DNA of 64,000 bases from Sciscionella sediminilitoris (GCF_000737195.2 NZ_JALM01000024.1:27465-91464); one strand, 5' to 3'; shown: positions 10,941 to 20,438, counted from the stretch's first letter. The notes: generated by a model from the letters alone, not told the origin. Translations and numbers: made by a program.

Positions 10941-11576
10941 TCAGCCGTAGGTGTCCCGGGGTCCGCGGCCGGGAACGTGGCGCGGGCCGTAGCGCCAGCT
11001 CGGTGCGGCCGGGCCCGCCACCTTGATGGAGGTGACGACCCCGTCCCCGAGCTTTTCGGCGAACCGTTTGATCAGCTGGCGCTGGAGCAGCCGCAGCTGG
11101 GTCGCCCATGCGGTGGATTCCGCGCGCACATGCAGTTCGGTGCCCTTGAGCTGTTCGGGGACCGAGTGCGCGGCGACCTCCTCACCGACGAGTTCGGGCC
11201 AGCGCGCGATCACCGAACCACCGGTGAGGTGCTCTTTCCAGCCGCGCTCGGCGATGATCCGCGCGGTGAGCCTGCCGAGCGGCTGCGGATCCCGGTCGTC
11301 CGGACGGGCTCCCGACCAGCCTCTGCGCCGGGCGCGTTTGCGTTTGCCGTACACGGCGTGCTTGGCCTGTTGCCGATCGCGGGCCGCGGATTTGGCGCGC
11401 GCGGCCTCGAGTGCCTGGCGTGCCAGATCGGGTCCACGCAGTTCCCCTCCACCGTGTGTACCACTTTCGGGGACTGAATCGGACATATTTTCGGGTGGTT
11501 CGGGCCCCGAGGCCGACCCTGAGAGTGTCTTGTCCACATTATCCACAGAGTTGTCCCCAGGTGTGTCTGCGCTCAC
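10941..11576 (-). CDS. DUF721 (DciA-like) protein
   Basis: A 211-residue protein. An Ala/Arg-rich N-terminal region (RQALEAARAKSAARDRQQ) precedes the DUF721 domain: LGRLTARIIAERGWKEH, ARWPELVGEEVAAHSVPE, GTELHVRAESTAWATQLRLL, GDGVVTSIKV. DUF721 is related to DciA, the helicase loader of many bacteria lacking DnaC, which fits its place between recF and gyrB. I place the start at GTG 11576 because AGGAG ends six bases upstream; the ATG at 11582 directly abuts the Shine-Dalgarno. The 5' end of the gene contains three DnaA-box sequences. It follows recF by 13 bases. Confidence 0.85.
   Translation of the reverse strand: MSADTPGDNSVDNVDKTLSGSASGPEPPENMSDSVPESGTHGGGELRGPDLARQALEAARAKSAARDRQQAKHAVYGKRKRARRRGWSGARPDDRDPQPLGRLTARIIAERGWKEHLTGGSVIARWPELVGEEVAAHSVPEQLKGTELHVRAESTAWATQLRLLQRQLIKRFAEKLGDGVVTSIKVAGPAAPSWRYGPRHVPGRGPRDTYG
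11530..11559. promoter_or_regulatory. Cluster of three DnaA boxes inside the DUF721 gene
   Basis: TTGTCCACA (11530-11538) and TTATCCACA (11539-11547), both exact matches to accepted DnaA box forms, abut each other. TTGTCCCCA (11551-11559, one mismatch) follows on the same strand. They lie in the codons for the variable N-terminus, so coding constraint does not explain them. Confidence 0.55.
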
Positions 11577-11589
11577 AGCCATCTCCTGT

Positions 11590-12711
11590 TCACGCTGAGG
11601 CGTCCGCGGTAACCGTCCCGTTCGAGACGTGAAACCGATCCCCGTCGAGTTCGGCGGGAACGTCTTCACCGACCGCCGCGGTCACGATCACCTGCTCAGC
11701 AGCCGTCGCGACCTCGGCGAGCTTGCCTCTTCGTCTTCGATCGAGCTCGGCGAACACGTCGTCGAGGATCAGTACCGGCTCACTGCCTTCACCGCGTAAC
11801 AGCTCGTACGCGCCGAGTCGCAGCGCCAGTGCGAAGGACCAGGATTCGCCGTGGCTGGCGTATCCCTTGGCAGGTCCTTCACCGAGCAGCAAATCCAGAT
11901 CGTCGCGATGCGGTCCGATCAGGCTGACACCACGTTCGAGTTCCTGGTCACGCACACGGGCGATGCCCTCGAGCAGCGCCTGTTCGAGTTCCGTGACATC
12001 CGTGCTCTCCGGCAAGTACTCGCCGAGACTCGAGCGATAGCGGATGTCGATGGGCACCGATTCCGGCGCCACCCCCGCGTACGCGGCGGCCACATGCGGG
12101 GCGAGTGCCGCGGTCAGCTCGATCCGGCCCGCGAGCAGCGCCGCCCCCTGCGCGGCGAGGTGCCCGTCCCAGACCTCGAGGGTGCTCAGATTGGATTTCG
12201 CCGCTCGCGCTGTCTTCAACAGCGCACTCCGCTGTTTGAGCACCCGCTCGTAGTCGGAGCGGATCCCGGCGAACCGCGGTGCGCGCAGGGCGAGCAGGCC
12301 GTCGAGGAACGAGCGCCGTTCCCCGGGATCCCCGCGCACCAGGGCCAGATCCTCCGGAGCGAACAGCACGGTGCGCAGGATCCCGGCGACATCCCTGGTC
12401 CGGGGAACCGCGCCGCGATTGAGCAGCGCCCGGTTCGCCTTGCCCGAGGTGATCTCGAGTTCGACGGTCACTTCCCGGCCGTCCTGCACGATCGCGGTGC
12501 GCACCACCGCACGCTGGGCACCCCGCCGAATCAGCGGGGCATCCGAGGCGACTCGGTGCGAGGACAGTGTCGCGGCATAGCCGAGCGCCTCGACCAGGTT
12601 GGTCTTGCCCTGGCCGTTGCGCCCGACCAATACCGTCGGTCCCGGGCGTAAGGGCAGGTCAGCGAGTTCCCAGGAACGAAAATCGGTGACCTGGAGATGC
12701 CGGACGTACAC
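11590..12711 (-). CDS. recF: DNA replication/repair protein RecF
   Basis: A 373-residue SMC-like ATPase that with RecO and RecR loads RecA at gaps. Walker A GRNGQGKT is at 30-37, an ABC-type signature region lies near the C-terminal third, and Walker [12 protein letters not shown] precedes RRRGKLAE. The characteristic N-terminus [14 protein letters not shown] is intact. It is transcribed in the dnaN-gnd-recF-DUF721 direction, three bases after gnd, indicating one transcript. Confidence 0.97.
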   Translation of the reverse strand: MYVRHLQVTDFRSWELADLPLRPGPTVLVGRNGQGKTNLVEALGYAATLSSHRVASDAPLIRRGAQRAVVRTAIVQDGREVTVELEITSGKANRALLNRGAVPRTRDVAGILRTVLFAPEDLALVRGDPGERRSFLDGLLALRAPRFAGIRSDYERVLKQRSALLKTARAAKSNLSTLEVWDGHLAAQGAALLAGRIELTAALAPHVAAAYAGVAPESVPIDIRYRSSLGEYLPESTDVTELEQALLEGIARVRDQELERGVSLIGPHRDDLDLLLGEGPAKGYASHGESWSFALALRLGAYELLRGEGSEPVLILDDVFAELDRRRRGKLAEVATAAEQVIVTAAVGEDVPAELDGDRFHVSNGTVTADASA

Positions 12712-12714
12712 CGA

Positions 12715-13608
12715 TCAGCTGGATTCCTCGGCGCTGTGGACCGCGTGCCCGCCGAACTGGTTGCGCAGTGCGGCGATCGCCTTGAGTGCCGGCGAATCGG
12801 TCTGCCGCGAGGAGAACCGCGCGAACAGGGCGGCCGAGATGACCGGAACCGGGACCGCGTGGTCGATGGCTTCCTCGATCGTCCAGCGTCCCTCCCCGGA
12901 ATCCTCGACATAGCCGGTGATCCCGGCCAGGTCCGGGTCCTCCTCGAGCGCACGCACGAGCAGGTCCAGCAGCCAGGACCGCACGACGGTCCCCCGCCGC
13001 CATGCCTTGAACACACCCGCGGTGTTCGTGACCTCTTCGGCGGCCTCGAGCAGTTCGAAGCCCTCCGCGTAGGCCTGCATCAGCCCGTACTCGATGCCGT
13101 TGTGCACCATCTTCGCGTAGTGACCGGCACCGACGGCGCCCGCGTGGGCGAACCCTTCATCGCGCGGGCCTTCCGGGCGCAGCGCGTCGAAGATGGGCAT
13201 GGCGCGCTCGACATCCTTGTCCGCGCCACCGCACATCAAGCCGTATCCGACCTCGAGGCCCCAGACTCCGCCGGAAACTCCGCAGTCCACGAACCCGATC
13301 CCGCGGGCGGCGAGCACATCCGCGTTGTGTTTGTCCTCGGTGAACCGGGAGTTGCCGCCGTCGATGACGAGGTCGCCGTCCCCGAGCAGTCCGGCGAGTT
13401 CGGCGATCGTGGACCGGGTCGGTTCCCCTGCCGGGACCATGACCCACACGACGCGTGGCCCGCTGAGCTTGCCGACGAGGTCGGCGAGCGAACTGCTGTC
13501 GCTGACATCCGGGTTCTGGTCGTAGCCGACGACCTCGTGTCCCGCGCGACGCAAACGTTCGCGCATGTTGAATCCCATTTTGCCGAGGCCGATGAGACCG
13601 AGTTGCAC
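12715..13608 (-). CDS. gnd: 6-phosphogluconate dehydrogenase, decarboxylating (short form)
   Basis: A 297-residue enzyme of the GntZ/short 6PGDH class that oxidises 6-phosphogluconate to ribulose 5-phosphate, forming NAD(P)H. The Rossmann motif GLIGLGKMGFNM is at the N-terminus, the substrate-loop motif DGGNSRF, the signature GIGFVDCGVSGGVWG, and the catalytic helix AGHYAKMVHNGIEYG follow. The short length (about 300 rather than 470) is normal for this class. A gnd gene between dnaN and recF is a recurring arrangement in Mycobacteriales and Pseudonocardiales, which helps place the organism. Confidence 0.95.
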   Translation of the reverse strand: MQLGLIGLGKMGFNMRERLRRAGHEVVGYDQNPDVSDSSSLADLVGKLSGPRVVWVMVPAGEPTRSTIAELAGLLGDGDLVIDGGNSRFTEDKHNADVLAARGIGFVDCGVSGGVWGLEVGYGLMCGGADKDVERAMPIFDALRPEGPRDEGFAHAGAVGAGHYAKMVHNGIEYGLMQAYAEGFELLEAAEEVTNTAGVFKAWRRGTVVRSWLLDLLVRALEEDPDLAGITGYVEDSGEGRWTIEEAIDHAVPVPVISAALFARFSSRQTDSPALKAIAALRNQFGGHAVHSAEESS

Positions 13609-13654
13609 GGTGCGCTCCCCTTCTAGCTCCCTGATCGTGGTTTCGCGGATGTAC

Positions 13655-14782
13655 TCAGCCCGGAAGCCGGACCGGCATCAACAGGTACAGATAGTCACCC
13701 GCTACTTGTCCATCCTCGTCCACCGGCTTGAGCAGTGCAGGCCGGTTGGCCGTGGTGAACGCCATGTGTGCCCGATCGGTACGCACGGCACTCAGTCCAT
13801 CGAGCAGATAGGTCGGGTTGAACGCGATGGTCACGGGCTCGCCCTCGAACTCGACCGCGATCGCTTCCTCCGCGCTGCCCTCTTCCTCGCCACCCGCGGT
13901 GAGGTTGAGCCCGTCCTCGGAGAACTCGAGCCGGACCTGGGTCCCGCGCTCGGCGACGAGCGAGACACGTTTGATCGCATCGACCAGCTTGGCCACCTCG
14001 ATGATCGCGGTCGTGGTCTGATCATCGGGCAACAGCTGGCGGTACTTCGGGAATTCGGCGTCGAGCAAGCGCGCGGTCGAGCGGCGTCCCGCACCGGAGA
14101 GCCCGACCAGGCCATCCCCTGAGGCGAGTGCCAGTTCGGCGGTCGCCCCGGACGCGCCGAGTGTCTTCGCCGATTCGGCGAGGGTCCGTGCGGGCACGAG
14201 CACCGCGGTGTCCTCGGATTCCTGGGCCGGGGTCCAGGTGATCTCCCGCATCGCGAGCCGGAACCGGTCGGTCGCCACGAGCGTGAGTTTGTCGCCCGCG
14301 ATCTCCACTCGCACCCCGGTGAGCATTGGCAGTGTGTCGTCCTTGCCTGCGGCGACCGCGACCTGGGCGACGGCGGTGCCGAGCAGTTCACCGGGCAGTT
14401 CACCGACCTTGTCCGGCATGTTCGGCAGCTGCGGATAGTCCTCCACCGGCATCGTGGGCAGGGAGAACTTCGCGGTCCCGCAGACGATCTCTACCCGGGA
14501 ACCTTCGACGGCGAGCTCGACCGGCTTGTTCGGCAGCGCCTTGGTGATGTCCGCGAGCAGTCGCCCGGAGACGAGGGTGCGCCCGGACGCGGACAGGGTC
14601 GCGGGCACGTTGACCGTCGCCGAGGTCTCGTAGTCGAAACCCGAGACCGTGAGCACGTCCTGTTCGGCATCTGCTTCGAGGAGGATCCCGCCGAGCACCG
14701 GTACCGGTGGGCGGGCGGGGAGGCTTCTCGCGACCCACGCGACGGCGTCGGCGAGTCCATCACGCTCGACACGGATTTTCAT
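13655..14782 (-). CDS. dnaN: DNA polymerase III beta sliding clamp
   Basis: A 375-residue ring subunit that tethers the replicative polymerase to DNA. Three repeated clamp domains are visible, beginning [21 protein letters not shown], with [12 protein letters not shown] in domain 1 and the hydrophobic pocket segment near the C-terminus ending [12 protein letters not shown]. The frame stays open upstream to 15016, but the extension is Arg/Pro-rich non-homologous sequence in the origin region. ATG 14782 gives the conserved N-terminus. Confidence 0.97.
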   Translation of the reverse strand: MKIRVERDGLADAVAWVARSLPARPPVPVLGGILLEADAEQDVLTVSGFDYETSATVNVPATLSASGRTLVSGRLLADITKALPNKPVELAVEGSRVEIVCGTAKFSLPTMPVEDYPQLPNMPDKVGELPGELLGTAVAQVAVAAGKDDTLPMLTGVRVEIAGDKLTLVATDRFRLAMREITWTPAQESEDTAVLVPARTLAESAKTLGASGATAELALASGDGLVGLSGAGRRSTARLLDAEFPKYRQLLPDDQTTTAIIEVAKLVDAIKRVSLVAERGTQVRLEFSEDGLNLTAGGEEEGSAEEAIAVEFEGEPVTIAFNPTYLLDGLSAVRTDRAHMAFTTANRPALLKPVDEDGQVAGDYLYLLMPVRLPG

Positions 14783-15550
14783 CTGACGTCCTTTCCCGAC
14801 GACGGTTCCCGCACCGGTCGTACCACCGGGGTCCGACACCCCAGCGCCGATCGCAGCGAAGCGTGACCGGCTCGACGCAGTGGGTGTTGGCGGTGTGTGC
14901 CGGTGCTCGATGCGCATCCCGGCGGTGAATGCCAACCGTAGAACGTGCCCGGCGGTAGCGCGAACCGGGCTCCGGCACCCGAGCCGCGTTCCGGGTCTCG
15001 GTTGTCCCCAGTTCACAAGCTCGCCTGTTGTTGTTTGTTTTTCTCTTCAAAAGAGAACAAACCGTCGTAACAGTAAGCGTTGTGGGTTGTGTGGACGGAG
15101 GTGATTCTCGCAGGTGAACGGCTTGCGTTGGATGTGGACCCGCCCGTGTGCGAGTCCGGGAGGGAGCCTGTGGATGTGTGGACCGAACCGGCTCGGCGGC
15201 CGCTGCTCCACATCCGGGCACTGTTTTCCACAGTTCCATCCCCAGCTATCCACCGAGTTGTGCCCAAGCCTGTGGGGATACCCGAACGCGCGCGTTCGGC
15301 ACCGAATCCCACCCTCGAGTGACGCAGATCACTGCATCCTGGCGGTGTCGAGGCACATCCGAGCCGGTTCGGAGGCGGAATCGGTCGTGCGTGGTTGTGT
15401 TGCCTAGAACCAACACAACCACGCACAAGCGGCTATCGGCGCAGGTGAGAGCCCGTTCGGTGGGCAGCATGAGCGAGCGCCGGATGTGGGCGCTGCAGGG
15501 GTGTGGAAAGAGCTCCGGGGCGACCGGAGAAGGGAGGCGGATGTGCCGGT
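14783..15550. other. oriC: Chromosomal replication origin, dnaA-dnaN intergenic region
   Basis: This 768-base gap between dnaA and dnaN has no supportable gene. It holds several DnaA-box-like sequences: TTGTCCCCA at 15002-15010 and TTTTCCACA at 15224-15232 (one mismatch each), plus weaker TGTGGATGT, TGTGGACCG and CTATCCACC clustered at 15165-15260. An AT-rich tract at about 15024-15070 is the best candidate for the unwinding element and forms an imperfect inverted repeat (GTTTGTTTTTCTCTT, CAA, AAGAGAACAAAC at 15033-15062). Location matches the mapped origins of Streptomyces and Mycobacterium. Palindrome copy B sits on the dnaA side. Confidence 0.85.
15387..15426 (-). repeat. 40-bp palindrome copy B (after dnaA)
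   Basis: Exactly the reverse complement of copy A: arms GTGCGTGGTTGTGTTG and CAACACAACCACGCAC around CCTAGAAC. It lies 124 bases beyond the dnaA stop, farther than other copies from their genes, with a spacer (CCTGCGCCGATAGCCGCTT) matching the family spacer at 12 of 19 positions but no TGA before it. Probable dnaA terminator inside the origin region. Confidence 0.75.
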
Positions 15551-17155
15551 TCAGCCGCGAGCGCGCTGCTTGATGCGCGCGGTCAGTTCCTGAACCTGGT
15601 CGTAGGTGCGGCGGCGCTCGGCCATCTCCTTGCGGATCTTCTTGTCCGCGTGCATGACCGTGGTGTGGTCACGGCCGCCGAAGGCCTGACCGATCCGCGG
15701 CAGCGAGGCATCGGTGAGTTCGCGGCACAGATACATGGCGATCTGGCGCGACTGCGCGAGCGCCTTGACCTTGCCGGGGCCGCACAGCTCGTCGACGGTG
15801 ACACCGAAGAACTCCGCGGTGACCGACATGATCGTGGTCGCCGAGATCTCCGGCTGCTGTGAATCGGGGATCAGATCGCGCAGCACGATCTCGGCGAGCT
15901 GAACATCCACCGCCTGCCGGTTGAGCGAGGCGAAGGCGGTGACCCGGATGAGCGCGCCCTCGAGTTCCCGGATGTTGCGTTCGACGCGCGCGGCGATGAA
16001 CTCCAGTACATCCATGGGCACGTTCAACCGGTCCTGCGCGGCCTTCTTCCGCAGGATCGCGATTCGGGTCTCGAGCTCGGGCGGCTGGATGTCGGTGATC
16101 AGGCCCCACTCGAAGCGGGTGCGCAGCCGGTCCTCGAGGGTGCCCAGTCCCTTGGGCGGGCGGTCCGAGGAGACGACGATCTGCTTGTTCGCGTTGTGCA
16201 AGGTGTTGAAGGTATGGAAGAACTCCTCCTGGGTTCCTTCCTTGCCTTCGAGGAACTGCACATCGTCGACGAGCAGTACATCCACATCCCGGTACCTGCG
16301 CTGGAACGCGACCTTGCGGTCGTCACGCAGGGAGTTGATGAAGTCGTTGGTGAATTCCTCGGTCGATACGTAGCGCACTCGCATCCCGGGGAACAGGCGT
16401 TGCGCGTAGTGCCCGACCGCGTGCAGCAGGTGGGTCTTTCCGAGCCCGGACTCGCCCCAGATGAACAGCGGGTTGTACGCGCGCGCCGGTGCTTCGGACA
16501 CGGCGACGGCCGCGGCGTTCGCGAACCGGTTCGAAGCACCGATGACGAAGGTGTCGAAGGTGTACTTCTCGTTCAGCTTCGTCTTGGAAGTCTGCGGTTG
16601 CGCGGGCGCGGTGAACGGTTGCTCGCTCGGCGTGGACTGTTGCTGGCCGGTGAACCGCGGCCAGATCTCGTTCGCCGCCTTGAGCGCGTCGCCCTCCTCG
16701 TCGACCTCTTCGGTCTGCGATTCCTCGAGGTGATGCAGCGGGGCCTGGTCCTCGGATCCGCCCACCTGCGCGGCACTGACCAGGGCCGGTTCCGGGGTCG
16801 GCGAACCGTTGGTCGGTTCCGCCTCCTCGGCCGGGGCGGCCTCGGCGGGTTCGTTGTCCTTGCGATGCCGCGCGTCCGCGGTTCCGGTGTCCACCTTCAC
16901 GGCGAGCGAGACCGGGGCCCCAATGTGCCTGGAGAGTGCTTCGGTGATCGGATCCCGGAGGGCGCGTTCGATCGCGTCCTTGGCGAACTCGCTCGGCGCG
17001 GCGAGCAGAGCGGTGCCGTCGAGTAGCCCGAGCGGACGAGTCACCTGCATCCACGCGCGCTGCAACGGGGACAAGGTCCCGTTGGAAAGTTCGGTGACCA
17101 CCTGGTCCCAGATGAGACCCAGGTCGGCCCGGGTTTCCGACACGCCCCCGCTCAC
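15551..17155 (-). CDS. dnaA: Chromosomal replication initiator DnaA
   Basis: A 534-residue AAA+ initiator. Domain I (about 1-90) is followed by a long acidic, Gln/Pro-rich linker (about 100-195), typical of high-GC actinobacteria. The ATPase core starts [19 protein letters not shown], with Walker A GESGLGKT at 234-241 and Walker [13 protein letters not shown]. Domain IV ends with the DnaA signature [29 protein letters not shown] that contacts DnaA boxes. The gene starts at GTG after GGGAGG. It reads toward the origin. Confidence 0.98.
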   Translation of the reverse strand: MSGGVSETRADLGLIWDQVVTELSNGTLSPLQRAWMQVTRPLGLLDGTALLAAPSEFAKDAIERALRDPITEALSRHIGAPVSLAVKVDTGTADARHRKDNEPAEAAPAEEAEPTNGSPTPEPALVSAAQVGGSEDQAPLHHLEESQTEEVDEEGDALKAANEIWPRFTGQQQSTPSEQPFTAPAQPQTSKTKLNEKYTFDTFVIGASNRFANAAAVAVSEAPARAYNPLFIWGESGLGKTHLLHAVGHYAQRLFPGMRVRYVSTEEFTNDFINSLRDDRKVAFQRRYRDVDVLLVDDVQFLEGKEGTQEEFFHTFNTLHNANKQIVVSSDRPPKGLGTLEDRLRTRFEWGLITDIQPPELETRIAILRKKAAQDRLNVPMDVLEFIAARVERNIRELEGALIRVTAFASLNRQAVDVQLAEIVLRDLIPDSQQPEISATTIMSVTAEFFGVTVDELCGPGKVKALAQSRQIAMYLCRELTDASLPRIGQAFGGRDHTTVMHADKKIRKEMAERRRTYDQVQELTARIKQRARG

Positions 17156-17692
17156 TCCCCTCCCGTACAGGTCTGACCTGGGTCGTTAGCTCACACTACG
17201 CGGTTACCGCCCGATTCGCTCATCGAGCGCCATAGCTTGCAAGGCCGGTATCACCCTTCCGTGGGCGCCCGAGAGCAAGGATATCCACAAACTTGTCCAC
17301 AGCTGTGCACGAGCATGCGTGTTAACGCATCAAACTCCACAACAGTTCGACACTCCAATGGACCGGCGTCCGATGCAGAGGACCAACTCCCACGTTCTCG
17401 CCTCTGCGCGATATCCGTACTTCTCGCTCCACGGCATCCAGCAATGCCGGCAGGATGGGAACGCTAACAACACCGGCGCGATGCCACAAGACGTGGTGGT
17501 AGATCAAGCACCTTATCGTCCGGCGTGTCGCTGGTCGGTACCCGGTTTTCAGCCCGATCGAGGGACTGCGTAACCTATGAAGGTCTCCCGCCTGCGCGGG
17601 TTGTTTCGCATGCCCGCACGCATGGGTAGGACACTAGCGAATGGGAGACGACCGGATTTCTGGCCAATGGCACTGTACGGGAGTAACCAGCC
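17156..17692. promoter_or_regulatory. dnaA-rpmH divergent intergenic region with DnaA boxes
   Basis: In this 537-base gap I see no gene. ATATCCACA (17281-17289) and a perfect DnaA box TTGTCCACA (17293-17301) lie about 130 bases upstream of dnaA on the same strand. They are positioned for dnaA autoregulation or as a second origin cluster. Both dnaA and rpmH must be driven from here, but I cannot assign -10/-35 elements confidently. Confidence 0.6.
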
Positions 17693-17830
17693 GTGAGTAA
17701 GCGTACGTTCCAACCGAACAATCGTCGTCGGTCCCGCAAGCACGGGTTCCGGCTTCGGATGCGCACCCGCGCCGGTCGCGCCATCCTCGCGAACCGCAGG
17801 CGTAAGGGACGCGCCAAGCTGTCCGCCTGA
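17693..17830 (+). CDS. rpmH: 50S ribosomal protein L34
   Basis: A 45-residue, strongly basic protein beginning [19 protein letters not shown] and ending [11 protein letters not shown], the complete L34 sequence pattern. It starts at GTG, ten bases after GGAG. L34 sits at the base of the 50S subunit. It is followed after 15 bases by rnpA, the near-universal rpmH-rnpA pair next to dnaA. Confidence 0.97.
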   Translation: MSKRTFQPNNRRRSRKHGFRLRMRTRAGRAILANRRRKGRAKLSA

Positions 17831-17845
17831 TCGCGGGCGGATGCC

Positions 17846-18211
17846 GTGCTGCCCGCGACCGCTCGACTGACGAACAGCCGGGAGTTCCGCTCGGTGACCC
17901 GCAGGGGTCGTCGAGCTGGACGCTCCCGGCTTGTTGTGCATGCGCTGCGCGATGAGTCGGTCACTGAGGGTCCCGCGCGGGCCGGATTTGTCGTGAGCAA
18001 GGCGGTCGGTAACTCGGTGGTCCGCCACCGGGTCACCCGCCAACTGCGTCATCTGGTGCGCGACCGGATCGATCGGTTGCCGCCCGGGACGCAGCTTGTC
18101 GTGCGCGCCCTCCCCGCGGCCGCGGGTTCGCGGAGTTCGGCGCTCGCGGCGGATCTCGATAGCGCGCTCGACCGACTGCGGCTGCCCGGATCGCGTACCG
18201 GCGAGTCGTGA
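17846..18211 (+). CDS. rnpA: Ribonuclease P protein component
   Basis: A 121-residue basic protein that assists the RNase P RNA in maturing tRNA 5' ends. The conserved core is [28 protein letters not shown], where the usual RNR-type motif reads RHR. It starts at GTG 17846. The last codons overlap the start of yidD. The order rpmH-rnpA-yidD-yidC-khpB-rsmG is standard. Confidence 0.96.
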   Translation: MLPATARLTNSREFRSVTRRGRRAGRSRLVVHALRDESVTEGPARAGFVVSKAVGNSVVRHRVTRQLRHLVRDRIDRLPPGTQLVVRALPAAAGSRSSALAADLDSALDRLRLPGSRTGES

Positions 18212-18522
18212 TGGCTCGCCCGGTCTCCGCGGCGGCGGCACGTCCCGGCGTGCTCGCCAGGGGCCTGATGCTGCTGGTCAAGGGATACCGGAAGGGCATC
18301 TCCCCGCTGCTCCCGCCGAGCTGCCGGTTCTACCCGAGCTGTAGCGAGTACGCGCTCGAGGCGCTCCGCGTGCACGGCGCCGCACGAGGGACCTTGCTCG
18401 CGGTCCGCCGACTGCTTCGTTGCGGTCCCTGGCATCCTGGGGGTATTGACCCGGTTCCGCCGAGGCGCGGAGCCGGTACGAGCGCACTCGAAGACTTGAC
18501 CGAACACCCTGCCAAGGAGTAG
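18208..18522 (+). CDS. yidD: Membrane protein insertion efficiency factor YidD
   Basis: A 104-residue protein with the whole YidD signature: [35 protein letters not shown] followed by [18 protein letters not shown]. The invariant Cys, Tyr and Pro residues are present. YidD is a small inner-face membrane-associated protein that helps YidC-dependent insertion. The start is GTG 18208 or ATG 18211; both overlap the rnpA stop. The AAGGAG for yidC lies over its own stop codon. Confidence 0.95.
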   Translation: MMARPVSAAAARPGVLARGLMLLVKGYRKGISPLLPPSCRFYPSCSEYALEALRVHGAARGTLLAVRRLLRCGPWHPGGIDPVPPRRGAGTSALEDLTEHPAKE

Positions 18523-18526
18523 CCGC

Positions 18527-19681
18527 GTGCTCGATTTTATTTACTGGCCCGTGTCCTTCGTCATGTGGTGTTGGCACAAGGTCTTCGGGTTCATCCTCGG
18601 CGACAGCAACGCTTTCGCCTGGGCGCTCTCGATCGTCTTCCTCGTCTTCACACTGCGTGCGCTGCTGCTCAAGCCGATGGTGCACCAGATCAAGTCCATG
18701 CGGAAGATGCAGGAGTTCCAGCCGCAGATCAAGGCGCTCCAGAAGAAGTACGCCAATGATCGGCAGCGCCAGGCGCAGGAGATGCAGAAGCTGCAGCGCG
18801 AGCACGGGTTCAACCCGCTCGGTGGCTGCCTGCCGATGATCTTCCAGATCCCGGTGTTCATCGGGCTCAACCACGTCATCCGGAACTTCAACCCGAACTA
18901 CGGCAGCAACTACTTCTTCCCGAAGTCGGACATCACCTCGTACCTGCGCGCGGACCTGTTCGGCGTGCACCTCAACGACATGGTGTTCAACGCCGGGCTG
19001 CTCGGCTCCTACGGCGGCGGTGCTCACGGATTCCACTGGGGTGTGGCCCCGGTCGCCATCCCGCTGATGATCGTCGCCTCGATCGCGACCCACTTCACCG
19101 CGCGGCTTTCGGTGCAGCGCCAGCAGGCCATGGGCACCACGAACAACCAGCCCGGCGGCGCGATGATGCAGAAGGTTCAGCTGTATCTGTTCCCGCTCGG
19201 TGTGCTCATCTTCGGTGCGGCCCTGCCGATCGGTCTGCTCCTCTACTGGCTGAGCAACAACAGCTGGACGCTTGCCCAGCAGCACTTCGTGTTCCGTCGG
19301 ATGGACAAGGAAGAAGCTCGCAAGAAGCAGGAGGCTCAGGAGGCGCGCCAGGCGCTCGCCCCCAAGCCGGGGCAGAAGCCCGGCAAGCAGCCGGCCAACC
19401 AGCCGAAGCAGCAGGACGAGCCGAAGGCGGAGAAGGCACCCGAGCCGGTCGAGAAGAACGAGACCAAGAAGTCCGAGAAGTCCGGTGGTGAGGCGAAATC
19501 CGGTGGCGGTTCGCCGCAGCAGCAGCCGAAAGAAGCGCCGGCGGGAACCACGGCCTCGAACGGTTCCGGAGGCAAGGGAGATTCCGCGCAGTCGAAGTCG
19601 AACGGCGCGCTGAACACCTCGCAATCGGTACCCGGCTTGATATCCGACCGAGGGCGGAAGAAGAAGCGCAACCGGAAGTAG
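18527..19681 (+). CDS. yidC: Membrane protein insertase YidC/Oxa1
   Basis: A 384-residue insertase of the Gram-positive type. The first helix YWPVSFVMWCWHKVFG is followed by a membrane segment, the cytoplasmic coiled-coil hairpin (PMVHQIKSMRKMQEFQPQIK), the conserved LGGCLPMIFQIPVFIGLNHV segment, and two further helices. The charged C-terminal tail (about 260-384) is rich in Lys, Gln, Pro and Glu, ends KKKRNRK, and probably contacts ribosomes. It starts at GTG after AAGGAG. Confidence 0.97.
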   Translation: MLDFIYWPVSFVMWCWHKVFGFILGDSNAFAWALSIVFLVFTLRALLLKPMVHQIKSMRKMQEFQPQIKALQKKYANDRQRQAQEMQKLQREHGFNPLGGCLPMIFQIPVFIGLNHVIRNFNPNYGSNYFFPKSDITSYLRADLFGVHLNDMVFNAGLLGSYGGGAHGFHWGVAPVAIPLMIVASIATHFTARLSVQRQQAMGTTNNQPGGAMMQKVQLYLFPLGVLIFGAALPIGLLLYWLSNNSWTLAQQHFVFRRMDKEEARKKQEAQEARQALAPKPGQKPGKQPANQPKQQDEPKAEKAPEPVEKNETKKSEKSGGEAKSGGGSPQQQPKEAPAGTTASNGSGGKGDSAQSKSNGALNTSQSVPGLISDRGRKKKRNRK

Positions 19682-19712
19682 CCCGAACTTCGTGCTGGAG
19701 AGGAGAACAAGC

Positions 19713-20294
19713 GTGGCAGGGACATTGGAGGTCGACGGGGCGAGTGCCTCGCCGGACCGTGAGGAAGACGAACAGGCTGAAGCTGTCACCGGCGAGGAGC
19801 AGGAAGCCCAGGCCGAGGGTGAGAAGAGCGAAGAGGAACTACTCGTCCAGGAGGGCGATGTCGCGGGCGACTACCTGGAGCGGCTGCTCGACATCCTCGA
19901 CTACGACGGCGATATTGATCTAGACGTCGAAGCCGGGCGTGCCATGGTCAGCATCGACGGTGGTAGCGACCTGGAGAAGCTCGTCGGCCAGCGCGGTCAG
20001 GTGCTCGAGGCATTGCAGGAGTTGACCCGGCTCGCGGTGCAGACCGAGACCAGTTCGCGGAGCAGGCTCATGCTCGACATCGCCGGGTGGCGGGCGAGTC
20101 GGCGCGGCGAGCTGACCGACCTCGGCCGGACCACCGCGGAGAAGGTCGCCGAGAGCGGTGAGAAGACCAAGCTTCAGGCGATGACCCCGTTCGAGCGGAA
20201 GATCGTGCACGATGCGGTCGCCGACGTGGCGGGTGTGACGAGCGAGAGCGAGGGTGAGGAACCGAACCGCCGAGTGGTGGTCCTCCCCGAATAG
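19713..20294 (+). CDS. khpB: Jag/KhpB RNA-binding protein (KH and R3H domains)
   Basis: A 193-residue protein with an acidic, Glu-rich N-terminal half (about 1-75), a KH-like domain (GDIDLDVEAGRAMVSIDGG, then KLVGQRGQVLEALQELTRLA) and an R3H domain containing MTPFERKIVHDAVADV. KhpB/EloR binds RNA with KhpA and influences cell elongation in Firmicutes; the role in actinobacteria is less clear. I chose GTG 19713 because GGAGAGGAG precedes it at the right distance; an upstream in-frame GTG at 19692 would lie before that Shine-Dalgarno. Confidence 0.93.
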   Translation: MAGTLEVDGASASPDREEDEQAEAVTGEEQEAQAEGEKSEEELLVQEGDVAGDYLERLLDILDYDGDIDLDVEAGRAMVSIDGGSDLEKLVGQRGQVLEALQELTRLAVQTETSSRSRLMLDIAGWRASRRGELTDLGRTTAEKVAESGEKTKLQAMTPFERKIVHDAVADVAGVTSESEGEEPNRRVVVLPE

Positions 20295-20310
20295 TCGACA
20301 CGAAGACGGA

Positions 20311-20345
20311 GCGGCCCGGTTTCACGTGAAACCGGGCCGCTTTTC
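20311..20345. terminator. Palindromic terminator containing parS site 1
   Basis: A perfect 30-base palindrome (half-site GCGGCCCGGTTTCAC) begins 17 bases after the khpB stop and is followed by TTTT, as in a Rho-independent terminator. Its centre is GTTTCACGTGAAAC (20319-20332), the exact 14-base core of the bacterial parS consensus bound by ParB. The site lies 1.8 kb upstream of parB. Confidence 0.88.
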
Positions 20346-20438
20346 GTGCTCGCGTGGACGGTCCCCTGGCTGTCCGAGGTACCGACTAGACTTGACCTGC
20401 CGAGGTCAGGTTGTGTCACGTCGATCGAAAGAGACCGA

